Shown one piece after another: positions 28,107-36,178 of a stretch of DNA of 64,000 bases; position 1 is the first letter of the stretch; each line of letters opens with the position of its first letter. A program made the position numbers and the translations under genes. This stretch comes from an uncultured Oscillospiraceae bacterium. Its GTDB lineage: Bacteria > Bacillota > Clostridia > Oscillospirales > Oscillospiraceae. The DNA lies in the NCBI GenBank assembly GCA_944385415.1, contig CALWXC010000001.1, positions 62,001-126,000 on the forward strand, read 5' to 3'. The notes under the pieces are model-generated. The model had not been told where the DNA came from. It searched no databases and saw nothing but the letters and a program-made list of their open reading frames with translations.

Positions 28107-29027
28107 TTATTCGACGGCTTCGCCGATGAAGGTCAGCGTCAGCGTCAGGAAGATATACGTCTGAATCAGGGGGTGGAAGACGTTAAAGTAGAGGCCCAGA
28201 ACACTGGGGAAGCCGATGGCGGCGTTGCCCAGGGCCATGTACAGCAGTTCCATGACGATCATGCCGCCCAGCATGTTGCCGAAGAGACGGCAGGCCAGGG
28301 ACACGGGCACTGCCAGATCGGAGACGATCTTGATGGGGAAGACCACCGGCGTGGGCTTGGCCATGGACTTGATGCGGCCCACCAGACCTTTTTTCTTCAG
28401 GCCGAAGTAATTGATCATCACAAAGGTGATGATGGCCATGGCAAAGGTCAAGGTGATGTCGGCGGTGGGGGCGCGGACGCCCAGCAGCTCCACCATGGCG
28501 GAGCACACCATATAGATGGCCAGGGCGAAGAGATAGGAGGGCAGATGGTCGCCCAGATCTCCCACACTGGTTTTGGTGAATTTGCAGACGGCCTCCACAC
28601 AGATCTCCAAAACATTCTGGATGCCCTTGGGCTGATCGGTCATGCGGGGGATGACAAGAATCCGCACCAGCAACGCCAGCACCAGCACCACAGCCATGAT
28701 GACCCAGGTGGTGATGACGGTCTCACTGAGGGAGTAGCCGCCCACATCGTACCGGGTGGCCCAGATGCTGACCTCGAATTCCTCCGACGGCACGGAGCCG
28801 AAGACCAACTGTAAAATCCGTTCCACCAGCAGCCAGCCGCCGGCGATGGTCAGTACCGTGGCCCACAGCTTTTTTCGCTTCATGCGGCCCAGGGCGGCGG
28901 CGTCCTGTTCCAGCTGGGACTTCCTTCGGGACCAGTCGGCCAGTACAGCGCGGCGCCAGAACCATCCGACCAGGGCCAGCACGAGACCCAGAGCCAGAAA
29001 GCCGTAGGTTACAATGGGTTCCTGCAA
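28107..29027 (-). CDS. atpB: F-type ATP synthase a subunit AtpB
   Basis: Subunit a forms the ion half-channels beside the c ring. The 306-residue protein has an extra N-terminal helix (IVTYGFLALGLVLALVGWFW), a charged stretch and a second helix before the usual start of homology. The core follows with LEICVEAVCKFTKTSVG and the essential Arg in VSLACRLFGNMLGGMIVM. The last helices are VFHPLIQTYIFLTLTLTFIGEAV. The start is a TTG at 29027, placed 10 bases after AAAGGAGG at the end of the preceding gene. No ATG fits, and the longer upstream frame has no matching features. Confidence 0.92.
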   Translation of the reverse strand: MQEPIVTYGFLALGLVLALVGWFWRRAVLADWSRRKSQLEQDAAALGRMKRKKLWATVLTIAGGWLLVERILQLVFGSVPSEEFEVSIWATRYDVGGYSLSETVITTWVIMAVVLVLALLVRILVIPRMTDQPKGIQNVLEICVEAVCKFTKTSVGDLGDHLPSYLFALAIYMVCSAMVELLGVRAPTADITLTFAMAIITFVMINYFGLKKKGLVGRIKSMAKPTPVVFPIKIVSDLAVPVSLACRLFGNMLGGMIVMELLYMALGNAAIGFPSVLGLYFNVFHPLIQTYIFLTLTLTFIGEAVE

Positions 29028-29032
29028 CGTTC

Positions 29033-29311
29033 TCAATCCTCCTTTCGATTGGTCTCTCTCAACCGATACCGCACGAAGTAGACCACGGCGCCGATGATTA
29101 GAACGGTGGAGATGGTTACTGCGCAGGGCAGCAGCTGGGAGGCTTGCAGCAAGGCGCACAGACCCAATCCGAAAAATGGACAAAAAAATTGCACCGCAAA
29201 GGGCCAGATTTTCAGCCGTTGGGTGCTCAGGGACCTTACGGCATAGATCAGCAGAACCAGCTGTACCAAGCCAAAGGCCATACCTAATATAACACCAATC
29301 ACGGGCCTCAT
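29033..29311 (-). CDS. AtpI-like small membrane protein
   Basis: This 92-residue protein has three hydrophobic helices (VIGVILGMAFGLVQLVLLIYAV, FAVQFFCPFFGLGLCALLQA, AVTISTVLIIGAVVYFVRY) and a basic C-terminus. Its place as first gene of the atp operon, just before atpB, is that of AtpI, a c-ring assembly helper. Sequence similarity is weak, so the call rests on position and topology. ATG at 29311 follows GGAGAGGAGC; a GTG four codons upstream is also open. Confidence 0.65.
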   Translation of the reverse strand: MRPVIGVILGMAFGLVQLVLLIYAVRSLSTQRLKIWPFAVQFFCPFFGLGLCALLQASQLLPCAVTISTVLIIGAVVYFVRYRLRETNRKED

Positions 29312-29383
29312 GCTCCTCTCCACTGCGGCGCCTGAATATTCGGTGTGCCTGTCGTGTTGTTCACGTCTTTACTACAGTTTCTA

Positions 29384-29412
29384 GTTATACCACTTTCTCC
29401 GAAAGCGGTCAA
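29384..29412 (-). promoter_or_regulatory. sigma70-type promoter of the atp operon
   Basis: Minus-strand TTGACC (29407-29412), 17-nt spacer, TATAAC (29384-29389), about 75 bases before the first gene. It is the only good promoter seen upstream of the ATP synthase genes. Confidence 0.7.
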
Positions 29413-29564
29413 TGGGGGACAAAAAAATCAAACGAAATCTTCACGAACTGCACAAAAGTAAACGGGCCGCAAACCGTTTTACGTAGTAAATTTTGACCCA
29501 AACCGATTCCTGCCCGGCCAGTCGGTGTGCGCCAAAAAGCACCAGATGGGCCAATGCTTTCCAC

Positions 29565-29885
29565 CCCTGTAGGGCGGGACCTGGCCAACGCCGCCGGGGT
29601 GTACCACCGAACATCCAAATCGTAGGGGCCGGCATCCTTGACGGCCCCGGATGGGGTGCGGTGGGGGCGCGTCAGGGATGCCGCGCCCTACGAACATGGA
29701 CGGACTGCCGATATGGACTGTAGGGCGGGACCTATGTGTCCCGCCGCTGGCAGGCACGTTCCATTTTCTGCGGGCCGATACGTTCCACCCTGTAGGGCGG
29801 GGGCTTGCCCCCGCCGCGTAACATGGTACGCATTCCCGGATTCCGTATTGGTCCGCCGGGGCGCATTCGCCCCGGTGCGGGGGTG
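29565..29885. repeat. Long-hairpin (TAGGGCG) dispersed repeat, copy B
   Basis: A 70-nt near-palindrome (29622-29691) has arms GTAGGGGCCGGCATCC and GGATGCCGCGCCCTAC around CGGATGGGGTGCGG. It is followed by TGTAGGGCGGGACCTATGTG with TCCCGCCGCTGGCAGGCACG (about 29719-29760) and GTAGGGCGGGGGCTTGCCCC (about 29792-29815), each a shorter hairpin. The same blocks lie in the same order at 33.99-34.19 kb, with the 70-nt element at the other end. Short open frames here rich in Arg, Pro and Gly are not genes. Confidence 0.75.
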
Positions 29886-29899
29886 GATGGGACCCGGTA

Positions 29900-30256
29900 C
29901 GGCGTTGGTTGATGGTCCACGCCGTCCACCCCGCAGGGGCGGCGGCGCGGACCATGGCCTTTGGCCGGGGATTGCGCCATCTGCGGATGGCGCTTTGGGA
30001 CGCTGGGGGATTTCGCCCGCTGCGGCGGGCGACCAGAGGCTCTGCCTCTGGACTCCGCGATTTGGGCAACGCGCTGCCGGTTGGCAAGAGGCGTCGGCGA
30101 GGAATTTTGTGTCAGAGCAAGGCGCAGCTTTGCAGCCATACTGGATGTATGGCAAGAAGCTGGGCCGCAGCTATGGCGCAAAAGGCCCGGCGACACCCGC
30201 AGACATACCGGTGGCAAGTTGCCCCACAGAAAAAAATCGAGTAAAACTTTTAATTT
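29900..30256 (+). repeat. Hairpin-array repeat, copy B (single 18-nt module, interrupted)
   Basis: The 20-nt palindrome GCGCCATCTGCGGATGGCGC (29974-29993) is followed by one 18-nt module CGCCCGCTGCGGCGGGCG (30014-30031) and the end hairpin ACCAGAGGCTCTGCCTCTGG. About 170 bases of unrelated sequence (30060-30229) then separate it from the AT-rich end motif AAAAAAATCGAGTAAAACTT (30230-30249), which in other copies follows directly. The insert shows no gene or insertion-sequence ends I can recognise. The whole gap between the atp and rluA-like units holds repeats only. Confidence 0.8.
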
Positions 30257-30892
30257 TTACAAAAATCGGGTCCAGGGGTCCATGGACGGCGGCGGCGCCG
30301 TTACGGTCATGGGTGCGCCCGTGACCGGGTGGAAAAACGAAACGCTATGGGACCAGAGACACATGGGAAATTCGTCCGGCTCCGACCAATATTTCCGGTC
30401 CCCGGCCAACGGCATCCCCCGCCCGGAAAATTGTGCCCGAATCTGATGGGTTCGGCCCGTCCGCAGGCGGATTTCCACCAGACTGAGACCGTCTGCGGTT
30501 CCCTTGGTCTCATAGTCCAGTATGGCCTCCTGAACGCCCTTTTCCAGGTGGTGGACGATATACGTTTTCCGTTCCTGCTTATTCCGCAGCAGCAGGTCCG
30601 TCAACGTTCCGGCAGGCTCCGGCGGCACGCCGTGAATCACGGCCAGATACGTTTTATCGAACCGACGGTCCCGGATTTGGGCCGACAGGGCCGAAGCAAC
30701 CTCCGCCGAACGGGCCAGGACCATTACGCCGCTGACCACCCGGTCCAGCCGGTGGACCGTCCGGATACAGTCGGTGTGCAGCGCCGCCCGCACCAGCTCC
30801 GGCATCCCGCCCGGCTCGTCGGTGGACAGGACCCCGGCGGGCTTGACGGCCACGCACAGATGGTCGTCCACATACAAAAACTCCACGCTCAT
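30257..30892 (-). CDS. RluA-family pseudouridine synthase
   Basis: The enzyme converts uridine to pseudouridine in rRNA or tRNA. The 211-residue protein holds the catalytic domain only, with the active-site Asp (D50) in RTVHRLDRVVSGVMVLA, KTYLAVIHGVPPEPAG and the LRTGRTHQIRAQFSGRGMPLAGDRKY segment. There is no S4 domain, so it resembles the short RluA/YlyB-type enzymes. The target position cannot be read from the sequence. It overlaps the upstream MBL gene by ATGA and forms a small operon with it. Confidence 0.9.
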   Translation of the reverse strand: MSVEFLYVDDHLCVAVKPAGVLSTDEPGGMPELVRAALHTDCIRTVHRLDRVVSGVMVLARSAEVASALSAQIRDRRFDKTYLAVIHGVPPEPAGTLTDLLLRNKQERKTYIVHHLEKGVQEAILDYETKGTADGLSLVEIRLRTGRTHQIRAQFSGRGMPLAGDRKYWSEPDEFPMCLWSHSVSFFHPVTGAPMTVTAPPPSMDPWTRFL

Positions 30893-31569
30893 ACCTCCCT
30901 GGGGCGGTCATCCAGAATGCACAGCCGCCCCTGCCAGGGGCCGGGGGTCCGCTGCAACGTCTCCAGAATGGACGGGTCCCAGCTGTAGTGGATGGGAACC
31001 AGACAGGGACAGTCGTTGTGGGCGGCGAAATACTCGATGCCCCGGAGACCGTCGGCCTCCTGCCGCGGGTCCACAGGCAAAAAGGCCACGTCCAGATGGA
31101 CGCCCGCCAGCCGTTCCATCTCCCATTTGTAGGCCGTTTCCATGGCCCGGTTGTCCCGGTCCGGTTCACCGGACCAGTGCCACCAGTGGAGATCGCCGCT
31201 GTGATAGATGGTATGGCCGTCACAGGTCACCACAAAGGCCACCCCCTGGTCCGTGGACCGGAGGGTGGAGACGGTGAGGCCCGGCAGCTCCAGCGTCTGG
31301 CGGGGGCCAATCCGATGGCAGCCGTCCACTGGCGGAATGTCATCGGACAGGACATAGGTGATGTCCGGGTACGCGTCTTTCCAGGTAAAAATGGCCCGGT
31401 TGAAGTGGTCGTAATGGCTGTGGGACGCAAAGACCGTCACCGGCTTGCCCAGCCGCTGCAACAGGGCCGGGACGCCGCCGGGCAGCGTGTCCTGGTAATA
31501 GTCGAAGATCAGCAGGTGGTGCTCCGTCTCCACGGCCACGCCGCTGTGATAGAGATAGTACAGCTTCAT
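30889..31569 (-). CDS. MBL-fold metal-dependent hydrolase
   Basis: The 226-residue protein has the metallo-beta-lactamase fold marks: VTVFASHSHYDHFN (HxHxDH metal motif), TIYHSGDLHWWHW with the bridging Asp, and LVPIHYSWDPS near the end. It resembles the UlaG/YtnP-like hydrolases, but the substrate is unknown. The ATG at 31569 is used; a GTG three codons upstream would overlap the previous stop as GTGA and is equally possible. It sits between a VOC protein and an RluA-type synthase in one transcription unit. Confidence 0.85.
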   Translation of the reverse strand: MKLYYLYHSGVAVETEHHLLIFDYYQDTLPGGVPALLQRLGKPVTVFASHSHYDHFNRAIFTWKDAYPDITYVLSDDIPPVDGCHRIGPRQTLELPGLTVSTLRSTDQGVAFVVTCDGHTIYHSGDLHWWHWSGEPDRDNRAMETAYKWEMERLAGVHLDVAFLPVDPRQEADGLRGIEYFAAHNDCPCLVPIHYSWDPSILETLQRTPGPWQGRLCILDDRPREV

Positions 31570-31574
31570 GGGCG

Positions 31575-31943
31575 TCACTTGGCCGGGACAATCTCAATCC
31601 AGTAGCCGTCGGGGTCCTGGACGAAATAAATGCCCATGGCGGGGTTCTCATAGCAGATGATGCCCATTTTTTCGTGACGGGCGTGGACGGCGTCGTAATC
31701 GTCCACCCGCAGGGCCAGATGGTATTCCAGCTCGCCCAGATTGTAGGGCTCGGTCCGGTCCCGCAGCCAGGTCAGCTCCAGCTGAAAGCCCGTTTCACCG
31801 TCGCCCAGGTACACCAGTTTAAAGGAACCGTCGTCGGCGTTCTTTTCCCGAACGGGATGAAAGTCAAAGGCGTCGGCGTAGAACCGGAGGCTCCGCTCCA
31901 GGTCCAGAACGTTGAAATTGAAGTGGTCAAAGCGCATGGCCAT
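31575..31943 (-). CDS. VOC-superfamily (glyoxalase I-like) protein
   Basis: The 122-residue protein has the paired beta-alpha-beta-beta-beta units of the VOC fold: RFDHFNFNVLDLERSLRFYADAF, and after the midpoint LEYHLALRVDDYDAVHARHEKMG ending GIYFVQDPDGYWIEIVPAK. The His near the N-terminus, E/Q in the middle and the last Glu correspond to glyoxalase I metal ligands, so lactoylglutathione lyase-like chemistry is possible but unproven. The ATG at 31943 follows AAAGGAGAGTTATATTTT. Confidence 0.87.
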   Translation of the reverse strand: MAMRFDHFNFNVLDLERSLRFYADAFDFHPVREKNADDGSFKLVYLGDGETGFQLELTWLRDRTEPYNLGELEYHLALRVDDYDAVHARHEKMGIICYENPAMGIYFVQDPDGYWIEIVPAK

Positions 31944-32104
31944 AAAATATAACTCTCCTTTGTTCCATATATGGGATATCACCAGTGTACCACAGGCCGC
32001 GGCGGCCATCAATGGGCCGCTGTCAAAAACCTTGCTGTTGGGTGTGATTTTAAAAAACCACATAAAACCACACCAAAAAACGGGAAATCTTTTCGCGGTT
32101 TTGC

Positions 32105-32132
32105 TTGCATTTTTGTGGGATTGTGTTATAAT
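32105..32132 (+). promoter_or_regulatory. sigma70-type promoter of metVF
   Basis: TTGCAT (32105-32110), 16-nt spacer, perfect TATAAT (32127-32132), about 60 bases before metV. The sequence around the -10 (TTGTGTTATAATCCT) recurs exactly at 36191-36205 in front of secA. Confidence 0.65.
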
Positions 32133-32191
32133 CCTGTAAGATAGAACCTGTTCGGTCTGCACAGTGCGGAACAGTAAAGGAGAAGAACAAC

Positions 32192-32833
32192 ATGATCGTC
32201 ACGAAAAAAAAGCCCATCGAAGAATTGATGGCCATGCTCGGTGATGCCAAAAAGATCGCCATCATCGGCTGCGGCAGCTGCGCCACGGCCTGCGCCACCG
32301 GCGGCGAAAAGGAAGTGGCCGAGCTGAAAAAGTATCTGGAGAGCCAGGGCCGCACAGTGGTGGCCACGGCCATGTCCGACTACTGCTGCATGAATCTGAC
32401 CACCAAGGGCAAGGTCAAGGGCTTCGACGCCGCCGGCGCCGAGGCGGTGGTATGTATGGCCTGCGGCGACGGCACCCAGGTGGTGGCCGCCAACGTCAAG
32501 GCTCCTACATACCCGGCCAATAACACCATGTTCCTGGGCGAAGCCGTCAAGTTCGGCCTGTTCGAGGAAGCATGTCATCTGTGCGGCAACTGCGTTCTGG
32601 GCGAGACCGGCGGCATCTGCCCCATTACCCGCTGTGCCAAATCCCTGGTCAACGGCCCCTGCGGCGGTTCCAAGAACGGCAAGTGCGAGGTCAATCCCGA
32701 GAACGACTGCGCCTGGATTGCCATCTATAAGCGTCTGGAGCAGCAGGGCCGTCTGGATAATCTGTCCAAGACCCGCGCCGACAAGGGCTATGAGGATGTA
32801 GCCTATCCGAGAACCATCAACATCAGGGGGTAA
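32192..32833 (+). CDS. metV: MetV-type methylenetetrahydrofolate reductase C-terminal-domain protein
   Basis: This 213-residue cysteine-rich protein matches MetV, the partner of MetF in acetogenic and related anaerobes. In studied MetVF complexes MetV carries a zinc and an iron-sulfur centre. Visible Cys clusters are IIGCGSCATACATGG, SDYCCMN, VCMACGDGTQ, and the C-terminal CHLCGNCVLGETGGICPITRCAKSL in segments, then NGPCGGSKNGKCEV. The complex reduces methylene-THF to methyl-THF. The ATG follows AAGGAGAAGAACAAC, and metF begins 6 bases after the stop. Confidence 0.9.
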   Translation: MIVTKKKPIEELMAMLGDAKKIAIIGCGSCATACATGGEKEVAELKKYLESQGRTVVATAMSDYCCMNLTTKGKVKGFDAAGAEAVVCMACGDGTQVVAANVKAPTYPANNTMFLGEAVKFGLFEEACHLCGNCVLGETGGICPITRCAKSLVNGPCGGSKNGKCEVNPENDCAWIAIYKRLEQQGRLDNLSKTRADKGYEDVAYPRTINIRG

Positions 32834-32839
32834 GGGAAC

Positions 32840-33766
32840 ATGAGTCTTCTGGAAAAAGCACTGGAGAGCGGCAAGTTCGGCGTCACCGCCGAGATGGCGC
32901 CGCCCAAGGGATATGATTTCACCAAACAGCTGGAGGACGCCCAACTGTTGAGCGGCAAGGTCCACGGCGTCAACGTCACCGATATGCAGTCCGCCAGCCT
33001 CAAGGCGTCCTCTCTGGGCCTGTGCATCAAGCTGAAGCAGGCCGGTGTGGAGCCGATTTTGCAGGTCACCGGCCGCGACCGCAGCCGTATGGCCATCATG
33101 GCCGACATGCTGTCCGCCGCCGCCTTTGGCATCGATACCATGCTGGCCCTCACCGGCGACCACCCGGTTGTCGGCGACTGCAAGCAGTCCAAGCCCGTCT
33201 ATGACCTGGATTCCGTGGGCATCCTCAACATGCTGTCCACCATGGAAGTCACCGACCGCGACTGCGGCGGCAATGAGCTGGACGGCGGTGCGCCCCGGTT
33301 CTATAAGGGCGCCGCTGTGACCCCCGTCTATGAGCCCATCCAGCTGCAGATCAACAAGCTGCGACAGAAGGTGGACGCCGGCGCCAAGTACATCCAGACC
33401 CAGGGCATTTTTGATATGGAGAGCCTCAAGCGCTTCCTGGACCTGGTGGACAAGGCCAATATCAAGTGCCACATCATGGCCGGTATCATCCCCCTGAAGG
33501 CCGCCGGTATGGCCAAGTATATGAATGCCAACGTCCCCGGCATCGCCGTGCCCCAGGATATGATTGACCGCCTGGAAGCTGCCGCCGCCGAGGGCAAGGA
33601 AAAGGGCGTCAAGGGTCTGCCCATGCAGTTGGGCATTGAGATGGCCGCCGAGTTCATCGCCAAGATTCACGACGAGAAGATTTGTGACGGTGTCCATATT
33701 ATGGCCATCGGCGCTGAAAAGAATGTACCCACCATTCTGGAAAAGGCCGGTATTACCATCGAGTAA
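32840..33766 (+). CDS. metF: Methylenetetrahydrofolate reductase MetF
   Basis: MetF is the flavin-containing TIM-barrel subunit that reduces 5,10-methylene-THF to 5-methyl-THF. The 308 residues include FGVTAEMAPPKGYD at the N-terminus (catalytic-region Glu), DIQ-like VNVTDMQSASLK, GVEPILQVTGRDRSR, and LALTGDHPVVGD. It is read with metV. Methyl-THF can feed the carbonyl branch of the Wood-Ljungdahl pathway or methionine synthesis; no other genes of that pathway are in the window. Confidence 0.95.
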   Translation: MSLLEKALESGKFGVTAEMAPPKGYDFTKQLEDAQLLSGKVHGVNVTDMQSASLKASSLGLCIKLKQAGVEPILQVTGRDRSRMAIMADMLSAAAFGIDTMLALTGDHPVVGDCKQSKPVYDLDSVGILNMLSTMEVTDRDCGGNELDGGAPRFYKGAAVTPVYEPIQLQINKLRQKVDAGAKYIQTQGIFDMESLKRFLDLVDKANIKCHIMAGIIPLKAAGMAKYMNANVPGIAVPQDMIDRLEAAAAEGKEKGVKGLPMQLGIEMAAEFIAKIHDEKICDGVHIMAIGAEKNVPTILEKAGITIE

Positions 33767-33792
33767 GCCGCAATGCCATAGAAAAAACAAAC

Positions 33793-33831
33793 AGACACGC
33801 CGCCAGACGATGGTAGCGTGTCCGTTTTTTG
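33793..33831 (+). terminator. Intrinsic terminator after metVF
   Basis: Stem GACACGC (33794-33800) pairs with GCGTGTC (33816-33822), a 15-nt loop, then CG and six T (33825-33830). It lies 27 bases after the metF stop. Confidence 0.8.
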
Positions 33832-33839
33832 TCCACTGG

Positions 33840-34200
33840 GTGGGACGGTATTTGCCCCGGACGCGTCAAGGATGCCGCGTCCTACGAAACAGTTACGGAT
33901 TTATCCCCATGCGCTACCCGACGTCATCCGGTACGGCACGGCGGCACACACAGGTGCCGCCCTACGAACCTGGACGGACTGCCGGTATGGGACGTAGGGC
34001 GGGATCTGCGTGTCCCGCCGCTGGCAGGCACGTTCCAGTTTCTGCGAGCCGATTGGTTCCACCGCGTAGGGCGGGGGCTTGCCTCCGCCGCCGTGCCGCA
34101 CGGTTGACCAACACCGGCGTAGGGGCCGGCATCCCTGACGGCCCCGGATGGGGTGCGGTTTGGGCGCGTCAGGGATGCCGCGCCCTACGTTGGGGTGTGC
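33840..34200. repeat. Long-hairpin (TAGGGCG) dispersed repeat, copy C
   Basis: It holds a partial element (TCAAGGATGCCGCGTCCTAC near 33,867-33,886), then CGTAGGGCGGGATCTGCGTG with TCCCGCCGCTGGCAGGCACG (about 33990-34033), GTAGGGCGGGGGCTTGCCTC (about 34065-34085), and a complete 70-nt near-palindrome (34119-34188) with arms GTAGGGGCCGGCATCCCTGA and TCAGGGATGCCGCGCCCTAC. The stretch from 33,990 to 34,090 is almost the same as 29,719-29,820, which marks it as one repeat family. Confidence 0.78.
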
Positions 34201-34440
34201 AAAAAGGCCGCCGTCCGCCACCCGCGTAGGGGTGGGGACGGCGGCCTTACGGCTGACGCCGTAGGGATTGCGCCATCTGCGGATGGCGCTTTGAACGACA
34301 GGGGATTTCGCCCGCTGCGGCGGGCGGGAGTTTCGCGCCGTGCGCGGCGCGGGTATTTCGCTGGCTGCGGCCAGCGACCAAAGGCTCTGCCTTTGGAAAC
34401 CGCGATTTTTTGAAAAAAATCGAGTAAAACTTTTATCTTT
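34201..34440 (+). repeat. Hairpin-array repeat, copy C (three 18-nt modules)
   Basis: A 14-bp stem (AGGCCGCCGTCC with GGACGGCGGCCT, 34204-34245) is followed by GCGCCATCTGCGGATGGCGC (34270-34289) and three 18-nt palindromes in the order CGCCCGCTGCGGCGGGCG (34309-34326), CGCGCCGTGCGCGGCGCG (34334-34351) and CGCTGGCTGCGGCCAGCG (34359-34376). They are separated by the 7-nt linkers GGAGTTT and GGTATTT. A CCAAAGGCTCTGCCTTTGG hairpin, the self-complementary CGATTTTTTGAAAAAAATCG (34403-34422) and AGTAAAACTTTTATCTTT close the element. The gap 33,767-34,464 holds the metVF terminator and repeats, no gene. Confidence 0.87.
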
Positions 34441-34464
34441 GGGTGCGGTGGTGGTGGGAAATAC

Positions 34465-35223
34465 TCAGATCATATCGGTCAAGACCTTGACCGCCAACAG
34501 CACCAAGGCAACGATGACCACGGGCCGCACGATTTTCGCGCCGTTGCGAATGGTCAGTCCCGCGCCCACATAGTGCCCGGCAAAGGAAGCCACCGAAGCA
34601 ATCAAACCAACCGCCCAATACACCTCACCGTACAGCACGGCGGTAATCAGGGAGCCGATGCCCGAGGCCAGGTTGACCACCTTCACATTGCCCGACGCCG
34701 TCCGCACGTCCATCTGACCCAGACCCGTGAAGATCAGCAGCAGGAACGTGCCGGTACCGGGACCGTAAAAGCCGTCATAGGCGCCGATGATCAGAGACGC
34801 GCTCAGGACAATGGCCAGCTGACGGCGGCGGTCGATGTCGCCGGGGACCTCCCGGAAGCTCCGCTGCCGCAGTACCACAATGGCCACCACCGGCAGCACC
34901 ACCAGCAGCAGAGATTGCAGATACCGCTCTGGAATCAGCAGCTGTAACCGGGTGCCGCCCATGCTGCCCAGCAGTGCCATGACGATGGAGGGGACGGCCA
35001 GCTTCCAGTCTATGTATCCGTTGCGGATGTACCGGCCCACCGAGGCCAGAGAACCGAGGGAGGCGGAGATTTTATTGGTGCCCAAAGCCGCGTGCATGGG
35101 CAGCCCCGCCAGCAGATAGGTGGGCACAGAGATGATGCCGCCGCCCCCGGCGATGGCATCCAGAAAGGACGCCAGAAAGACGCCGCCGCAGGCGATGAGC
35201 ACCATGGAAAGCGTCAGTTCCAT
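34465..35223 (-). CDS. TSUP (TauE/SafE) family membrane transporter
   Basis: The 252-residue protein has about eight helices in two homologous halves, with FLDAIAGGGGIISVPTYLLAGLP in the first and GAYDGFYGPGTGTFLLLIFT in the second, the two Gly-rich motifs of TSUP proteins. The family exports sulfite, sulfoacetate or other sulfur and organic anions; the substrate here is unknown. The ATG lies one base after the stop of the upstream HAD gene, so the two are co-transcribed. Confidence 0.9.
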   Translation of the reverse strand: MELTLSMVLIACGGVFLASFLDAIAGGGGIISVPTYLLAGLPMHAALGTNKISASLGSLASVGRYIRNGYIDWKLAVPSIVMALLGSMGGTRLQLLIPERYLQSLLLVVLPVVAIVVLRQRSFREVPGDIDRRRQLAIVLSASLIIGAYDGFYGPGTGTFLLLIFTGLGQMDVRTASGNVKVVNLASGIGSLITAVLYGEVYWAVGLIASVASFAGHYVGAGLTIRNGAKIVRPVVIVALVLLAVKVLTDMI

Positions 35224-35224
35224 C

Positions 35225-36055
35225 TTACAGCGGTTCCACGCCGGGCAGACTGTTGAGGACCTGGGCCACGCCGTCGTTGTCGTTGGTGTCCGTCAGCCGG
35301 TCGGCCAGCGCCTTGGCCTCGTCGCTGCCGTTGGCCATGACCACCGCCGTACCGGCATAGCGCAGCATGCCCAGATCGTTGCCGCTGTCACCGATGGTCA
35401 TCACCTGTTCCCGGCTCAGGCCCAGATGTTCCGCCAAACGGGCCACGCCCACGCCCTTGTGAATGCCGTGGGCTGTCACATCCAGGTCCACCGGGTCGGA
35501 GGTACACAGGTCCACACCCTCCAGATCGCCCAGCCGGACCTGGGCCGCGTCCCGGGCCTCGCCGGTGGGGAAGTAAAGGTGCAGCTTTGTCACCGGCTCC
35601 TGCAACGTTTCCAGCCAGTGGTCATAATCGTCGATGCCCCGCCGCGTCTCGTGGAGGGTGTGGTTGCCGCAGGCGTCCTCAAACCGGGGCACTTCCGCCA
35701 GACGGTCCGTGGGAATGTAGATCTCACCGCCGCAGTTGACTTCAAACAGCATATCCTCCCGGCGCAGCCGCCGCCATGCTTCCTGTATCAACGGCAGGGG
35801 AACGGGGGAAAAATGAAGATAGGTGTTGGTCCGCAGGTCCAGCACAAAGGCGCCGGTGTTGCCCACCAGATAGTGGACCTGGGGCAGCTGGGCCAGCAGA
35901 TGGCGGGTTTCGGACAGGGTGCGGCCCGAGGCCACCACAACCTCCAGTCCACGGTCCGCGGCGGCGGCCACCGCTGCGATGGTGGCGGGAGACAGGGTGC
36001 GGTCGGTGCGCAGCAGCGTACCGTCCAGATCGACGGCAATCAATCGAGTTTCCAT
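35225..36055 (-). CDS. Cof-type HAD-superfamily phosphatase
   Basis: The 276-residue protein has HAD motif I LIAVDLDGTLLRTD, motif II VVVASGRTL, the C2B cap in the middle, motif III Lys in the KGVGVARLAEHLG region and motif IV MTIGDSGNDLGMLRYAG. Enzymes of this group dephosphorylate sugar phosphates, flavin precursors or pyridoxal phosphate. The substrate is not deducible. The ATG at 36055 follows GAAGAAGGAGCACACC; the longer upstream frame precedes motif I by an unlikely stretch. Confidence 0.92.
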   Translation of the reverse strand: METRLIAVDLDGTLLRTDRTLSPATIAAVAAAADRGLEVVVASGRTLSETRHLLAQLPQVHYLVGNTGAFVLDLRTNTYLHFSPVPLPLIQEAWRRLRREDMLFEVNCGGEIYIPTDRLAEVPRFEDACGNHTLHETRRGIDDYDHWLETLQEPVTKLHLYFPTGEARDAAQVRLGDLEGVDLCTSDPVDLDVTAHGIHKGVGVARLAEHLGLSREQVMTIGDSGNDLGMLRYAGTAVVMANGSDEAKALADRLTDTNDNDGVAQVLNSLPGVEPL

Positions 36056-36178
36056 GGTGTGCTCCTTCTTCAATACTGGAAAATGGCGGCAATCCTCCTG
36101 CCGCAATCGGAGCTATTTTACCATTCACTGTGTCAAAAGACAAGAAAGAAGTACAGAGTATTTACAATTTATTCTTTT

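Noticed and set aside
29384..29480. Riboswitch or leader peptide before the atp operon
   Set aside because: The leader after the promoter is short and shows no conserved core or stable hairpin followed by a U run.
29479..30155. Hypothetical Arg/Pro/Gly-rich proteins in the repeat regions
   Set aside because: Several frames of 100-200 codons cross the dispersed repeats on both strands. They recur wherever the repeat recurs, have no start signals and reflect hairpin composition, not coding.
34201..34245. Terminator formed by the AGGCCGCCGTCC hairpin
   Set aside because: The stem is strong but has no T run on either strand, and it recurs at 44.18 kb as part of the repeat family, so it is listed as repeat structure.
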